Assembly: GCF_014596525.1 (NCBI RefSeq)
Contig: NZ_MSJP01000015.1
Span: 62,001-126,000, forward strand
Length of the DNA: 64,000 nt
Source of the DNA: Streptomyces sp. CBMA291
GTDB taxonomy: Bacteria; Actinomycetota; Actinomycetes; Streptomycetales; Streptomycetaceae
Direction: 5' to 3'
Shown here: piece by piece, positions 22,977 through 31,917 of the stretch
Layout of the letters: the number at the start of each line of letters is the position of its first letter
Numbering within the stretch: position 1 is the stretch's first letter
Program-made: the position numbers and the translations under genes
The notes under the pieces: generated by a model
Seen by the model: only the letters and a program-made list of their open reading frames with translations
Databases searched by the model: none
What the model was told of the DNA's origin: nothing

Positions 22977-23975
22977 ATGACCCCCACCCTCTCCCGCGCC
23001 GTCCGCCGCCGCGCCCTGCTGCTCGCGGCCGTGCTGCTCGTGCTGTGCGGGGTCCTGGTGTGGCGGCCCTGGCCCTTCGGTTCCCCGGAGCCGAGCGGCA
23101 CGGTCACCTTCAGCACCGGGGTGCCCACCGGGGTCTACCAGCGGTACGGGGAGCTGCTCCAGCACGCCTTGGCCAAGGATCTTCCCCGGGTGTCGATACG
23201 GCTCACCGACAGCGAGGGTTCCCAGCAGAACCTGGCCCGGGTGGCGTCCGGCGAGGCCGATTTCACGGTGGCGACCGCCGACGCGGTGGCCCAGTACCAG
23301 CGGGAGCGCAGGCCCGGCTTCGAGCGGCTGCGCGGCTGCGCCCGGCTCTACGACGACTATGTGCAGCTCGTGGTGCCCAAGGGTTCCCGGGTGCGTTCGG
23401 TGCGGGATCTGCGCGGTCTGCGGGTGGGCGTCGGCCAGGACGGTTCGGGGGTGCGGCTGATCGCCGATCGGGTCCTCGCGGCGGCGGGTCTGGCGCCCGT
23501 ACGCGATGTCACACCGGTCCCTGCGGGCATCGACACCATGCCGGTCCGCCTTGAGCACGGTGAGATCGAAGCCTTCTTCTGGTCGGGCGGGCTGCCGACG
23601 CAGGCGGTGCAGGCGCTGTCCGAGCGCTACCCGGTCCGGCTCGTGCCGCTGGACGCGGGGCTCGTCGACCGGCTCCACGACGTGGGCGGGTCCACCCGTC
23701 ACTACCGGTCGGCGGTGATCCCGGCCGACGCGTACGCCAGGGCGCAGGACGGGCTGCCGGTGGAGACCCTGGCGGTGGCGAACCTCCTGGTCACCACGGC
23801 GGAGGCGGACGAGGGCCTGGTGGAGGGCTTCACCCGGACGGTGATCGGCAGCAGGGACGGCATCGGCCGACAGGTCCATCCGGCCCAGCTGGTGGATCTT
23901 CGGACCGCCGTCTACACCGAGCCCCTGCCCCTGCACGCGGGCGCCCGCCGCTACTACCGCTCGGTGAAGCCCTGA
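22977..23975 (+). CDS. TAXI-family substrate-binding protein
   Basis: A 332-residue TAXI (TRAP-associated extracytoplasmic immunogenic) binding protein. It has an N-terminal arginine-rich start and a single hydrophobic segment (residues 13-30), so it is exported or membrane-anchored; no lipobox is obvious. The core has STGVPTGVYQRYGELL (about 43-58), DSEGSQQNLARVASGEADF and GVGQDGSGVRLIADRVL, the family hallmarks. No TRAP permease genes are nearby. It is convergent, 39 bp apart, with a sensor kinase gene, an arrangement that suggests it may feed ligand information to that kinase rather than to a transporter. Confidence 0.9.
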   Translation: MTPTLSRAVRRRALLLAAVLLVLCGVLVWRPWPFGSPEPSGTVTFSTGVPTGVYQRYGELLQHALAKDLPRVSIRLTDSEGSQQNLARVASGEADFTVATADAVAQYQRERRPGFERLRGCARLYDDYVQLVVPKGSRVRSVRDLRGLRVGVGQDGSGVRLIADRVLAAAGLAPVRDVTPVPAGIDTMPVRLEHGEIEAFFWSGGLPTQAVQALSERYPVRLVPLDAGLVDRLHDVGGSTRHYRSAVIPADAYARAQDGLPVETLAVANLLVTTAEADEGLVEGFTRTVIGSRDGIGRQVHPAQLVDLRTAVYTEPLPLHAGARRYYRSVKP

Positions 23976-24014
23976 GCCCCGCCGTCCCGCCCGCCTCCCG
24001 GTGAGGCCCTGACG

Positions 24015-25421
24015 CTACGCGGTCCCGGTGTCGGTCGGGGGGTGGCGCGGGACGGTGACCGTGACCTTCAGGCCGTGCGGTTCGTTCGGGGCGAACGCGA
24101 TGCCGCCGCCGCCCGCCGTGAGCAGCACGCGGGTGATGGAGAGCCCGAGCCCCGAGCCCTTGACGTTCTGGTGGCGGCCCGCGCGCCAGAAGCGGTCGCC
24201 GACCCGGCCCAGCTCCTCCTCGGTGAGGCCGGGGCCGTGGTCGGCGACGACGACGGAGACCTCGGTGCGGCCCGGGGTGACGCCGACCGTGACCGTCTCC
24301 CCCGCCGGGGTGAACTTCAGCGCGTTGTCGATCACCGCGTCGAGGGCGCTGGAGAGGGCCACCGGGTCCGCCCAGGCGGTGGCCGCCCCGCACTCCCCGG
24401 TGAGCGTGACGCCCTTGTCGTCGGCGACCGGGCGCCAGGAGGCGAGCCGTTCCGCGGTGAGCGCGCCGACGTCGGTGAGCCGCAGCTCGGCGGAGGCGTG
24501 CTCGGCGAGCGCCAGATCGAGGAGGTCGTCGAGGACTCGTGCGAGGCGCTTGCCCTCGGTGCGCACGGAGGCGATCTCCTCGTTTCCCTCGGGCAGTTCG
24601 AGGGCGAGGAGTTCGATCCGCAGGAGCAGTGCGGCCAGCGGGTTGCGCAGTTGGTGGGAGGCGTCGGCGACGAAGGCCCGTTGCTGTTCGAGGGCTTCCT
24701 CGACGTTGTCGGCCATCTCGTTGAAGGAGCGGGCCAGGCGCCGTAGTTCGGGAGGTCCGCTGGTCTCGGCGACCCGGGAGTTCATGCGTCCGGTGGCGAT
24801 GTCGTGGGTGACGGAGTCGAGGACGCGGACCGGGCGAAGGACCCAGCCGGTGAGCCGGACGGCGGCGCCGACGGCGACGAGCATGGCGGCGGACTCGCCG
24901 ACGAAGATCAGCAGCCAGCCGCGCAGGATGCGCAGGCGGAGCGGTCCGGTGGGCGAGTCGGTGACGACGACGGCGACGACGTCCCCGTCCCGGACGACCG
25001 GGGAGGCGATGGTGAGCCGGGCGCCCCGCTGCCAGGGCCAGACCTGGGAGGGGTCGTGGCTGCGGCGGCCGAGAAGCGCCTCGTTGAAGGCGCGTCTGCC
25101 CTCCCCTTCGTAGGGGACGACCCAGCCCTCGGGGGCGGCGGCCATGGAGCGGTTGTCGCGGTAGAAGATGCCGGTCCGGATGCCGTACACGTCGTGGTAG
25201 CTGGCGAGTTCGCCGCCGAGGGTGGCGCGCCGCTCGTCGGTGCCGGGCCCCGTCTCGTTGACGAACTGGGCGAGGGCGGCGAAGCGGGCGGCGTCGTCGA
25301 GCCGGTCGACGACGACCCGTTGCTGTTCGGCGGCGGCGAGGCTGGCGGCGAGCGGGAAGCCGAGGGCGAGCAGGACTCCGGCCATCAGGACGATGAGCAG
25401 CGGAAGGAGACGGGCGCGCAC
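24015..25421 (-). CDS. Two-component sensor histidine kinase
   Basis: A 468-residue membrane kinase. First helix at about 5-28, a periplasmic sensor region (about 30-150), second helix near 165-185, HAMP linker, DHp with the phospho-acceptor His in ASHQLRNPLAALLLR (about residue 255), and a HATPase_c domain with DNALKFTP, DHGPGL and GSGLGLSI boxes. The GTG at 25421 begins MRARLLPLLIVLMAGV; it follows the response regulator stop by 11 bp without a clear RBS, so coupling is likely. The partner is the OmpR-type regulator upstream. The TAXI binding protein gene at its 3' side may supply the signal. Confidence 0.93.
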   Translation of the reverse strand: MRARLLPLLIVLMAGVLLALGFPLAASLAAAEQQRVVVDRLDDAARFAALAQFVNETGPGTDERRATLGGELASYHDVYGIRTGIFYRDNRSMAAAPEGWVVPYEGEGRRAFNEALLGRRSHDPSQVWPWQRGARLTIASPVVRDGDVVAVVVTDSPTGPLRLRILRGWLLIFVGESAAMLVAVGAAVRLTGWVLRPVRVLDSVTHDIATGRMNSRVAETSGPPELRRLARSFNEMADNVEEALEQQRAFVADASHQLRNPLAALLLRIELLALELPEGNEEIASVRTEGKRLARVLDDLLDLALAEHASAELRLTDVGALTAERLASWRPVADDKGVTLTGECGAATAWADPVALSSALDAVIDNALKFTPAGETVTVGVTPGRTEVSVVVADHGPGLTEEELGRVGDRFWRAGRHQNVKGSGLGLSITRVLLTAGGGGIAFAPNEPHGLKVTVTVPRHPPTDTGTA

Positions 25422-25432
25422 GAAGGGGGCCG

Positions 25433-26140
25433 TCAGGCGGCGGGGACGACCAGGCGGTAGCCGACGCCCCGCACGGTCTCGATGAGGGCGGGCATCCGCA
25501 GTTTGGAGCGCAGGGAGGCGACGTGCACCTCCAGGGTGCGGCCGGTCCCCTCCCAACTGGTGTGCCAGACCTCGCTGATGATCTGTTCGCGGCGGAAGAC
25601 GACACCGGGCCGCTGGGCGAGCAGGGCGAGAAGGTCGAATTCCTTGCGGGTGAGGGGGATGCTCTCGCCGTCGACGCTGACCCGCCGGGTGGGCAGTTCG
25701 ACGGTGACGGGGCCGAGCCGCAGCCGGGTCCCGTCGGCGGAGGCGCCGGGGGTGTCCTCGGGGGCGGAGTTGCGCCGGCTGACGGCGTGGATACGGGCCA
25801 GCAGCTCGCCGGGGTCGTAGGGCTTGACCACGTAGTCGTCGGCGCCGAGGTTGAGCCCGTGGATCCGGGAGCGCACGTCGCCGCGCGCGGTCACCATGAT
25901 CACCGGGGTGCTGGTGAGCTTCCGGATCCGGCCGCAGACCTGGTAGCCGTCCTGGTCGGGAAGGCCGAGGTCGAGCAGGATCACCCCGAACGAGGGACGC
26001 TCGCCCTGGTCCGTGGGGAGGACCGCCTGAAGCGCCTCCTCGCCGTTGCGGGCGTGGGTGACGGCGAAGCCGTGCTTGGCGAGGATCGCGGAGAGGGCGG
26101 CGGCCACATGGTCGTCGTCCTCGACGAGCAGCAGTCGCAT
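25433..26140 (-). CDS. OmpR/PhoB-family response regulator
   Basis: A 235-residue regulator with receiver domain (1-120; phospho-acceptor Asp57 in VILLDLGLPDQDG, switch Thr in MVTARGD, Lys in YVVKPYDP) and a C-terminal winged helix (about 140-230: LTRKEFDLLALLAQRPGVVF and TLEVHVASLRSKL). The ATG at 26140 has GGAGG six bases upstream. It is the first gene of a regulator-kinase operon and is divergent from the glutamate transporter operon. A GAACACC heptamer is duplicated head to tail at 26205-26218 in its upstream region and may be an autoregulatory site. Confidence 0.95.
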   Translation of the reverse strand: MRLLLVEDDDHVAAALSAILAKHGFAVTHARNGEEALQAVLPTDQGERPSFGVILLDLGLPDQDGYQVCGRIRKLTSTPVIMVTARGDVRSRIHGLNLGADDYVVKPYDPGELLARIHAVSRRNSAPEDTPGASADGTRLRLGPVTVELPTRRVSVDGESIPLTRKEFDLLALLAQRPGVVFRREQIISEVWHTSWEGTGRTLEVHVASLRSKLRMPALIETVRGVGYRLVVPAA

Positions 26141-26345
26141 GCGTACCTCCTCCGTGAAGATGTGCTGATGGCGGCTCTCTGTGTATCAGGTGGAACCAGG
26201 ACGTGAACACCGAACACCGGTGCCACCGTCAAGTGTCCCCTGATGAGGATGGTGCTCGTGTCGTCTATCCGGTACGCCCCCGGCCGTCCCCTTCACACAG
26301 AGTGTCCGGTTGCGGCCCGATCGTTATCCTCAATTTCCGCTCAGA

Positions 26346-26379
26346 TGTGATGACGGTCCTCACATGGTGTCTCTAGTGT
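26346..26379 (+). promoter_or_regulatory. Probable gluA promoter with overlapping inverted repeat
   Basis: ATGACG (26350-26355) and TAGTGT (26374-26379), spaced by 18 bp, form a sigma-70-type promoter with a predicted start near 26386, about 28 bp before the gluA ATG. The -35 lies inside the inverted repeat TGTGA-N9-TCACA (26346-26364), a plausible operator. On the other strand a TTGACG at about 26228-26233 may belong to the divergent response regulator gene, but its -10 is not clear. Confidence 0.5.
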
Positions 26380-26413
26380 CCTCCCCAACCGAGGAGGACG
26401 GAGCAAGAGGCCG

Positions 26414-27199
26414 ATGAGCGGAGAGTCTGTGTCCAAGGGTCCGGAGGACACCCCGCGTGCCGCGGACGACCTGGTCGTACTGTCCGGCGTGAACAAGCAC
26501 TTCGGCGCGTTGCATGTCCTCCAGGACATCGATCTGACGATCGGCCGCGGTGAGGTCGTGGTCGTCATCGGGCCTTCCGGGTCGGGCAAGTCGACGCTGT
26601 GCCGCACGATCAACCGGCTGGAGAGCGTCGACTCCGGCACGATCACCATCGACGGCAAGCCGCTGCCCGCGGAGGGCAGGGAGCTGGCCCGGCTGCGGTC
26701 CGATGTGGGCATGGTCTTCCAGTCGTTCAATCTCTTCGCGCACAAGACGGTGCTGGAGAACGTGATGCTGGGGCAGATCAAGGTCCGCAGGACGGAGAAG
26801 AAGGCCGCCGAGACCAAGGCGCGTGCCCTGCTCGACCGGGTCGGCGTCGGCACCCAGGCGGAGAAGTACCCGGCGCAGCTCTCCGGCGGTCAGCAGCAGC
26901 GTGTGGCGATCGCCCGCGCGCTCGCGATGGACCCGAAGGTCATGCTCTTCGACGAGCCGACCTCGGCGCTGGACCCCGAGATGATCAACGAGGTCCTGGA
27001 GGTCATGCAGCAGCTGGCCCGGGACGGCATGACGATGGTGGTCGTGACCCACGAGATGGGATTCGCGCGCTCCGCCGCCAACCGGGTGGTCTTCATGGCC
27101 GACGGACGCGTCGTCGAACAGGCCTCGCCCGAGGACTTCTTCAGCAGCCCGCGCAGCGACCGGGCCAAGGACTTCCTCTCCAAGATCCTTCACCACTGA
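26414..27199 (+). CDS. gluA: Glutamate ABC transporter ATP-binding protein GluA
   Basis: ATPase of the polar amino-acid uptake type that powers glutamate import through GluC/GluD. The 261-residue protein has Walker [10 protein letters not shown] (53-61), Q-loop VFQSFNLF, signature LSGGQQQR, Walker [15 protein letters not shown] and the switch histidine in VVVTHEMG. The first 20 residues are a non-conserved acidic leader. The ATG at 26414 follows AGAGG. It is the first gene of gluABCD, an order conserved in actinobacteria. Location near a cluster that consumes glutamate is notable, but the operon also occupies this place in streptomycetes without that cluster as far as I recall. Confidence 0.95.
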   Translation: MSGESVSKGPEDTPRAADDLVVLSGVNKHFGALHVLQDIDLTIGRGEVVVVIGPSGSGKSTLCRTINRLESVDSGTITIDGKPLPAEGRELARLRSDVGMVFQSFNLFAHKTVLENVMLGQIKVRRTEKKAAETKARALLDRVGVGTQAEKYPAQLSGGQQQRVAIARALAMDPKVMLFDEPTSALDPEMINEVLEVMQQLARDGMTMVVVTHEMGFARSAANRVVFMADGRVVEQASPEDFFSSPRSDRAKDFLSKILHH

Positions 27200-27252
27200 G
27201 CGGGTTCGGGCCCATCATTCCCGACCCACTTCTAGAAAAGGGACATTCCTCG

Positions 27253-28074
27253 ATGAAGCTTCGCCGTACCTCCGCCGCCGCCACGGCCGCCGTCGTCCTC
27301 GCCCTGACCGCTTCCGCGTGCGGCGGCGGCTCGGACTCCGGCAGCAACGGCGACAAGATCACCATCGGCATCAAGTTCGACCAGCCGGGCCTGGGCCTGA
27401 AGACCCCGGACGGCACGTACGCCGGTTTCGACGTGGACGTGGCCCGTTACGTGGCCAAGGAGCTGGGCTACAGCGAAGACAAGATCAACTTCAAGCAGGC
27501 GCCCAGCGCCGAGCGCGAGAACCTGATCAAGAACGGCGACGTCAAGTTCATCGTCGCCAGCTACTCGATCAACGACAAGCGCAAGAAGGAGGTCGACTTC
27601 GCCGGTCCGTACCTCCTGGCCCACCAGGACCTGCTGGTGCGCGCCGACGACAGCTCGATCACCAAGGTCGAGGACCTCAACTCCAAGAAGCTCTGCTCCG
27701 TCTCCGGCTCGACGTCCGCGCAGAACGTCAAGGAGAAGCTGGCCCCGAAGGCCGACCTCCAGCAGCTCGGCGGCTACTCCGAGTGTCTGACCGGTCTGGA
27801 GAACAAGGCCGTCGACGCCCTGACCACCGACGACTCCATCCTCGCGGGCTACGCCTCACAGAAGGAGCACCAGGGCAAGTTCAAGCTCGCCGGTCTCCGG
27901 ATGAGCGACGAGAACTACGGCATCGGCCTCAAGAAGGGCGACGAGGACCTGCGCGGCAAGATCAACAAGGCGCTGGAGAAGATGGTCTCCGACGGCACCT
28001 GGGACAAGCTCGTCAAGCAGAACTTCGGCCCCTCCGGCTACAAGAACGAGCCCGCGCCGAAGATCCAGAACTGA
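27253..28074 (+). CDS. gluB: Glutamate-binding lipoprotein GluB
   Basis: Extracellular solute-binding protein of the glutamate ABC transporter. The 273-residue precursor has a lipoprotein signal peptide (MKLRRTSAAATAAVV...) with lipobox TASAC, giving lipidated Cys23, a Gly/Ser linker, then the type II SBP_bac_3 fold beginning ITIGIKFDQPGLGLK. Two cysteines (KKLCSVSG and YSECLTG) could form a disulfide in the second lobe. It lies 53 bp after gluA with an RBS-poor gap containing AGAAAAGGGAC, and before gluC with a 240-bp repeat-bearing gap. Confidence 0.95.
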   Translation: MKLRRTSAAATAAVVLALTASACGGGSDSGSNGDKITIGIKFDQPGLGLKTPDGTYAGFDVDVARYVAKELGYSEDKINFKQAPSAERENLIKNGDVKFIVASYSINDKRKKEVDFAGPYLLAHQDLLVRADDSSITKVEDLNSKKLCSVSGSTSAQNVKEKLAPKADLQQLGGYSECLTGLENKAVDALTTDDSILAGYASQKEHQGKFKLAGLRMSDENYGIGLKKGDEDLRGKINKALEKMVSDGTWDKLVKQNFGPSGYKNEPAPKIQN

Positions 28075-28098
28075 CCCGGCCCGCCTCGGCCGTGTCTC

Positions 28099-28190
28099 CC
28101 TGACCGATCCCGGCTCGGTCCGGTTCGGTCCTGACCGATCTGGTCCAATTCGGTTCGATCCTGACCGATCCCGACCGGTCCCGGTCCGAC
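28099..28190. repeat. Three ~30-bp repeats between gluB and gluC
   Basis: CCTGACCGAT recurs at 28099, 28130 and 28160, each followed by a similar CGGTCCGGTTCGGT-like half, making three degenerate 30-31 bp units. They occupy part of the 240-bp gluB-gluC gap. In the transcript they could form alternative structures and set the usual excess of binding protein over permease; that is inference. Confidence 0.65.
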
Positions 28191-28314
28191 TCGGGAGATA
28201 CGGCCCCGGGCCCGTCGGCCGCCCCCTCCCGGGGCGGCCGGCGCACCGGCACCGGCCGTTGCCTCCGCAGCGGCTTCCACACCCGACCGACCACCAGGGG
28301 AGAGCGCGGGCACC

Positions 28315-28989
28315 GTGTTCGACTTTCTTGATTCCGGGCAGTACGACCTGCTCGGCGCCTTCTGGGTGACGGCACAGCTCGCCCTCTACTCGGCCGTCGG
28401 CTCGCTGGTCTGGGGCACCGCCCTGGTCGCCATGCGGGTCAGCCCGGTCCCGCTGATGCGTGCCTTCGGCACCGCCTACGTGAACATCGTCCGCAACACC
28501 CCGCTGACGGTGGTCCTCGTCGCGTGCCTCCTCGGCCTCAACCAGACCCTGCTGATCACCCTCGGCGGGGAGCGCTCGGAGGGCATCGGCTTCCGTCTCG
28601 CCGTCCTCGGACTGGTCGCCTACACCGGCACCTTCGTCTGCGAGGCACTCCGCGCGGGCATCAACACCGTCCCGCCGGGGCAGGCCGAGGCCGCCCGCGC
28701 GCTCGGCCTGAGCTTCTTCCAGGTCCTGACCGTGATCGTCCTCCCGCAGGCCTTCCGCGCGGCGGTCACCCCGCTCGCCAACGTCCTCATCGCCCTCACC
28801 AAGAACACCACCGTGGCCGCCGCGATCGGCGCCGCCGACTCGGCGTTCCTGATGAAGGTGATGATCGAGAACGAGGCCGACGCGCTCTTCGCCGTCTTCG
28901 CCATCTTCGCCTTCGGGTTCATCGTTCTCACCCTTCCCACCGGCCTCATCCTGGGCTGGGCGGCCAAGCGACTGGCGGTGAAGCGATGA
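28315..28989 (+). CDS. gluC: Glutamate ABC transporter permease GluC
   Basis: First permease of the glutamate importer, 224 residues, five predicted membrane helices and the HisMQ-type EAA loop: ALRAGINTVPPGQAEAARALGLSFFQ (about 105-130). The GTG at 28315 starts MFDFLDSGQYDLLGAFWVT and follows AGGGGAGAGCGCGGGCACC. The stop codon overlaps the gluD ATG (ATGA at 28986-28989), so the two permeases are coupled and should be made at 1:1. Confidence 0.94.
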   Translation: MFDFLDSGQYDLLGAFWVTAQLALYSAVGSLVWGTALVAMRVSPVPLMRAFGTAYVNIVRNTPLTVVLVACLLGLNQTLLITLGGERSEGIGFRLAVLGLVAYTGTFVCEALRAGINTVPPGQAEAARALGLSFFQVLTVIVLPQAFRAAVTPLANVLIALTKNTTVAAAIGAADSAFLMKVMIENEADALFAVFAIFAFGFIVLTLPTGLILGWAAKRLAVKR

Positions 28990-29876
28990 GTTCCGTCCTG
29001 TACGACACCCCGGGACCGCGCGCCAAGCGGCGCAACCTCCTCTACACGGGCGTCTTCCTGGTCGCCCTCGCCCTGGTGGCCTGGTGGGTGCTGGCCGCAC
29101 TGGACGCCAAGCACCAGCTGGACGCGGCGAAGTGGAGCCCGTTCGTCAGCGACTCCGAGGTCTGGACGACGTATCTGCTGCCCGGCATCGCCGAGACCCT
29201 CAAGGCCGCCGCGCTCTCCATCCTGATCGCGCTGCCCCTCGGCGCCGCCCTCGGCATCGGCCGGCTCTCCGACCACCGCTGGGTCCGGGTGCCCGTCGGC
29301 GTGATCGTGGAGTTCTTCCGCGCCATCCCCGTACTCCTCCTGATGGTCTTCGCCAACCAGGCGTACCGGGAGTTCTCCGGCGTCAGCTCCGACTTCCGCC
29401 CGCTGTACGCGGTCGTCACCGGCCTCGTCCTCTACAACGCCTCGGTGATCGCCGAGATCGTCCGGGCCGGAGTGCTCACGCTGCCCCGGGGCCAGCAGGA
29501 CGCGGCCGTGGCCCTCGGCATGCGCAAGGGCCAGACCATGCTGTCCGTCCTGCTCCCGCAGGCCGTGACCGTGATGCTGCCCGCCCTGGTCAGCCAGATC
29601 GTCGTGATCGTCAAGGACACCGCGCTCGGCGGCGCCCTCCTCGGCTTCGCCGAACTCCTCAGCCAGAACCGGCAGATCACGGCCAACTACGGCGCCAACA
29701 CCATCGCCACCCTCACCGTCATCGCCCTGATCTACATCGCGATCAACTCCCTCATCACCGCCCTCGCCGGGCGCCTGGAGAAGCGCCTGCGCACCGGCCG
29801 CAGGTCCGGCGCGGTGGCCCTCCCCGCCCAGGCGGGCGCGCCCGAGGCGAAGTCCGAAGCCGTCAGCGGCGCCTGA
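28986..29876 (+). CDS. gluD: Glutamate ABC transporter permease GluD
   Basis: Second permease, 296 residues, with an N-terminal helix (about 19-39), a large external loop and the HisMQ core helices. The EAA loop is VRAGVLTLPRGQQDAAVALGMRKGQ (about 160-184). The C-terminal 30 residues are a charged Ala-rich tail. The ATG overlaps the gluC stop. A strong hairpin ends the operon 3 bp after the stop codon. Confidence 0.94.
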   Translation: MSSVLYDTPGPRAKRRNLLYTGVFLVALALVAWWVLAALDAKHQLDAAKWSPFVSDSEVWTTYLLPGIAETLKAAALSILIALPLGAALGIGRLSDHRWVRVPVGVIVEFFRAIPVLLLMVFANQAYREFSGVSSDFRPLYAVVTGLVLYNASVIAEIVRAGVLTLPRGQQDAAVALGMRKGQTMLSVLLPQAVTVMLPALVSQIVVIVKDTALGGALLGFAELLSQNRQITANYGANTIATLTVIALIYIAINSLITALAGRLEKRLRTGRRSGAVALPAQAGAPEAKSEAVSGA

Positions 29877-29878
29877 GC

Positions 29879-29921
29879 CGGCCGCCCCGCCGGACCACGG
29901 AGGCCGACGGCGGGGCGGCCG
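29879..29921 (+). terminator. gluABCD terminator hairpin
   Basis: CGGCCGCCCCGCCG (29879-29892) pairs perfectly with 29908-29921 over 14 bp with a 15-base loop, immediately after the gluD stop codon. No U-tract. Confidence 0.75.
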
Positions 29922-30103
29922 CCCCCACAGACGACAGGGGTGGGCCGGAGCCGTCCCGACCCGAGGTCGACGGCACCGTGCCCACCCCGTCACTTGACGC
30001 AAGCACCATCAGTGGGTTGCATACGGTCTGTGATCAAGCACCGGACTCGTGCCACACTCGACTGTGCTGCCCCCATGACCGTCCGGCCTTCAGGAGCCGC
30101 GCC

Positions 30104-31798
30104 GTGGACCCGGTGATCATCGTGGGCGCGGGCCCCGTCGGCCTCGCGCTCTCCCTCGCCCTCGCCGCACAGGGCGTGCCCAGCGTCGTCCTCGACGAGG
30201 GCGAAGGCAAGGACGAGCCCCGCCCCGCCCGCAGCGTCGTCCTGCGCGCCGACACGGCCGCCATGGTCGAACGCCTCGGCTGCACCACCCTCCGTGACGA
30301 GGGTCTGCGCTGGGTCGGCTGGCGCGGGATGCGCCGCCGCCAGGTCGTCCGCCATCTCACCCTCGACCTGGGCCTCGGCGGTACGGAGGAGTGGTCGGAG
30401 AATCCCGACGCGCCCTCCGCACCAGCCGCGCCGCTGCACATCCCGCAGCACGCCCTCGCCCGGGGGCTGCGCGACGCCCTCTCCCGGCAGGACCTCGTCA
30501 CGCTCGTCACCGGTGCCCGCCTCGACGGCATCGAGCAGGACCGCGACGGCGTGATCGCCCACACCAGGGGGCCGGACGGCACCTGGTGGCGCGGCAGCCA
30601 CCTCGTCGGCTGCGACGGCGCCCGCTCGACCGTACGCAAACTGCTCGGCATCCGCTTCCCCGGCCGGACGGCCGTCGAGCGGCACGCCGTCGCCGCCCTG
30701 CGCACCGAACTCCCCTGGCCGGGCGAGGCCCTGTCGCACCGTCAGCCCCCGTGGCGCGGGGCTCCGGACGAGATCACCGCCCGGCCGCTGCCCGACGGCG
30801 TCTGGCGGATCGACTGGCTGCTGCCGCCGCGCGGCGACCTCGTCACCCCCGACGCCCTGGTGGCCCGCATCCGCGAGACCCTGGCCGGCTGGTGTGACGG
30901 GGTGACACCGCCGTACGAACTCATCGACACCGGTGTGCACACCCTCCACCACCGGCTCGCCCGCCGCTGGCGTGTCGACCGGGTCTTCCTCGCCGGGGAC
31001 GCGGCCCATCTGCTCGGCGCGGTCGGCACCCAGAGCCTCGACGAGGGGTTCCGCGACGTCGACAACCTGGCCTGGAAGCTCGCCCACACCTGGCACCACG
31101 GGGCCTCGGAGCGGCTCCTCGACAGCTACCAGAGCGAGCGCCGACCGGCCGTCGCCCACCGGCTGCGGGCGGCGGACCAGTCGCTGCCCGTGCTGCGTGG
31201 CGGCGGCGGGCTGCGGACCTACCTCCCCGGGGCCGCCCGGGGCCACGACGCCCTCCTCACCGACGGGCACGTGGGGCGCGGGCCGCTCGGCGCGCCGCCC
31301 GCCTACCCCCACTCCCTTCTCGCCCCGGAGCCCACCGAGGGCTGGATCCCGGTCGGCACCCCCGCCGGCGCCCCGGTCGAGGACGTCCGGGTGACCGCCC
31401 CCGACGGCACGACCGTACGGCTCAGGGACCGGCTCGGCCAGGGGCGCCTCCTGGTCCTCCTGGTCGCCCCCGGCACCGGCGTCTGGGACCGGCGCCACTG
31501 GCGGGGCGCGGGTGTGATGCCCCGTCTGGAGGAGGCGGTACGCGCCCTCCCGGCGCGGGCGGAGGTCCTCGTCACCGAGGCGTATCCCGGCGCACCGGCC
31601 CACGCCGTCCTGCTCGTCAGGCCCGACGGGCATCTCGTCGCCGCGTTCTCCGGGGTCCGCCCGGAGGAGCTGTACGCGGCGGCGGACGCGGTCCGGGGCG
31701 GCGATCCGTACGCGGAAGAGGAGGCGGGCGACCAGGCCGGGGCAGCGGCCGGGGCCACCGCGCCCTCCGGGCGCGACCGTACGGCGGACACACGTTGA
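30104..31798 (+). CDS. FAD-dependent aromatic monooxygenase (PHBH/phenol-hydroxylase type)
   Basis: A 564-residue class A flavoprotein monooxygenase with an extra C-terminal domain. FAD motif VIIVGAGPVGLALSLALAAQG (3-23), DG motif region LVGCDGARSTVRKLLG (about 165-180), and VFLAGDAAHLLGAVGTQSLDEG (about 295-316). The last 150 residues (with RLLVLLVAPGTG) resemble the thioredoxin-like domain of phenol hydroxylases, and the end is an acidic Ala-rich tail. The GTG at 30104 has AGGAG 7 bp upstream. It stands alone between gluD and the cysteine dioxygenase gene; substrate unknown. It is clearly distinct from the shorter flavin hydroxylase in the accessory block. Confidence 0.9.
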   Translation: MDPVIIVGAGPVGLALSLALAAQGVPSVVLDEGEGKDEPRPARSVVLRADTAAMVERLGCTTLRDEGLRWVGWRGMRRRQVVRHLTLDLGLGGTEEWSENPDAPSAPAAPLHIPQHALARGLRDALSRQDLVTLVTGARLDGIEQDRDGVIAHTRGPDGTWWRGSHLVGCDGARSTVRKLLGIRFPGRTAVERHAVAALRTELPWPGEALSHRQPPWRGAPDEITARPLPDGVWRIDWLLPPRGDLVTPDALVARIRETLAGWCDGVTPPYELIDTGVHTLHHRLARRWRVDRVFLAGDAAHLLGAVGTQSLDEGFRDVDNLAWKLAHTWHHGASERLLDSYQSERRPAVAHRLRAADQSLPVLRGGGGLRTYLPGAARGHDALLTDGHVGRGPLGAPPAYPHSLLAPEPTEGWIPVGTPAGAPVEDVRVTAPDGTTVRLRDRLGQGRLLVLLVAPGTGVWDRRHWRGAGVMPRLEEAVRALPARAEVLVTEAYPGAPAHAVLLVRPDGHLVAAFSGVRPEELYAAADAVRGGDPYAEEEAGDQAGAAAGATAPSGRDRTADTR

Positions 31799-31823
31799 TT
31801 CCCGAGGGCTCGCATGGTGTACT
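31795..31823 (+). promoter_or_regulatory. Promoter of the cysteine dioxygenase leader
   Basis: TTGATT (31795-31800) and TGTACT (31818-31823) with exactly 17 bp between them match the sigma-70 consensus well. The predicted start is at about 31830-31831, at or next to the GTG of the leader peptide. The -35 overlaps the stop codon of the monooxygenase gene. Confidence 0.7.
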
Positions 31824-31830
31824 CCGGAGC

Positions 31831-31917
31831 GTGACCGACACCTATGCGCGCCTGTGGCGGAGGGTCCATATGGACCTCGTCCGCTACGCGGGCTGCGTGT
31901 GTCGCCCGTCCCGCTGA
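31831..31917 (+). CDS. Cysteine-rich leader peptide upstream of cysteine dioxygenase
   Basis: A 28-residue reading frame from GTG 31831, or a 15-residue one from ATG 31870, ending MDLVRYAGCVCRPSR. It has two Cys codons and one Arg codon in a row of five near the end, like the short leader peptides found before sulfur-assimilation genes in streptomycetes and mycobacteria, where ribosome stalling at Cys codons is thought to control downstream expression. ATG 31870 has GGAGGG five bases upstream; GTG 31831 coincides with the predicted transcription start and would be leaderless. The 100 bp after it (31918-32017) is the place for an attenuation structure before the dioxygenase gene. Confidence 0.75.
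   Translation: MTDTYARLWRRVHMDLVRYAGCVCRPSR

Noticed and set aside
26346..26364. CRP-type binding site
   Set aside because: Half sites TGTGA/TCACA fit, but the spacer is nine bases rather than six.
29994..30027. Promoter TTGACG...TACGGT before the FAD monooxygenase gene
   Set aside because: The spacer between the two hexamers is 22 bp, too long for a sigma-70-type promoter.
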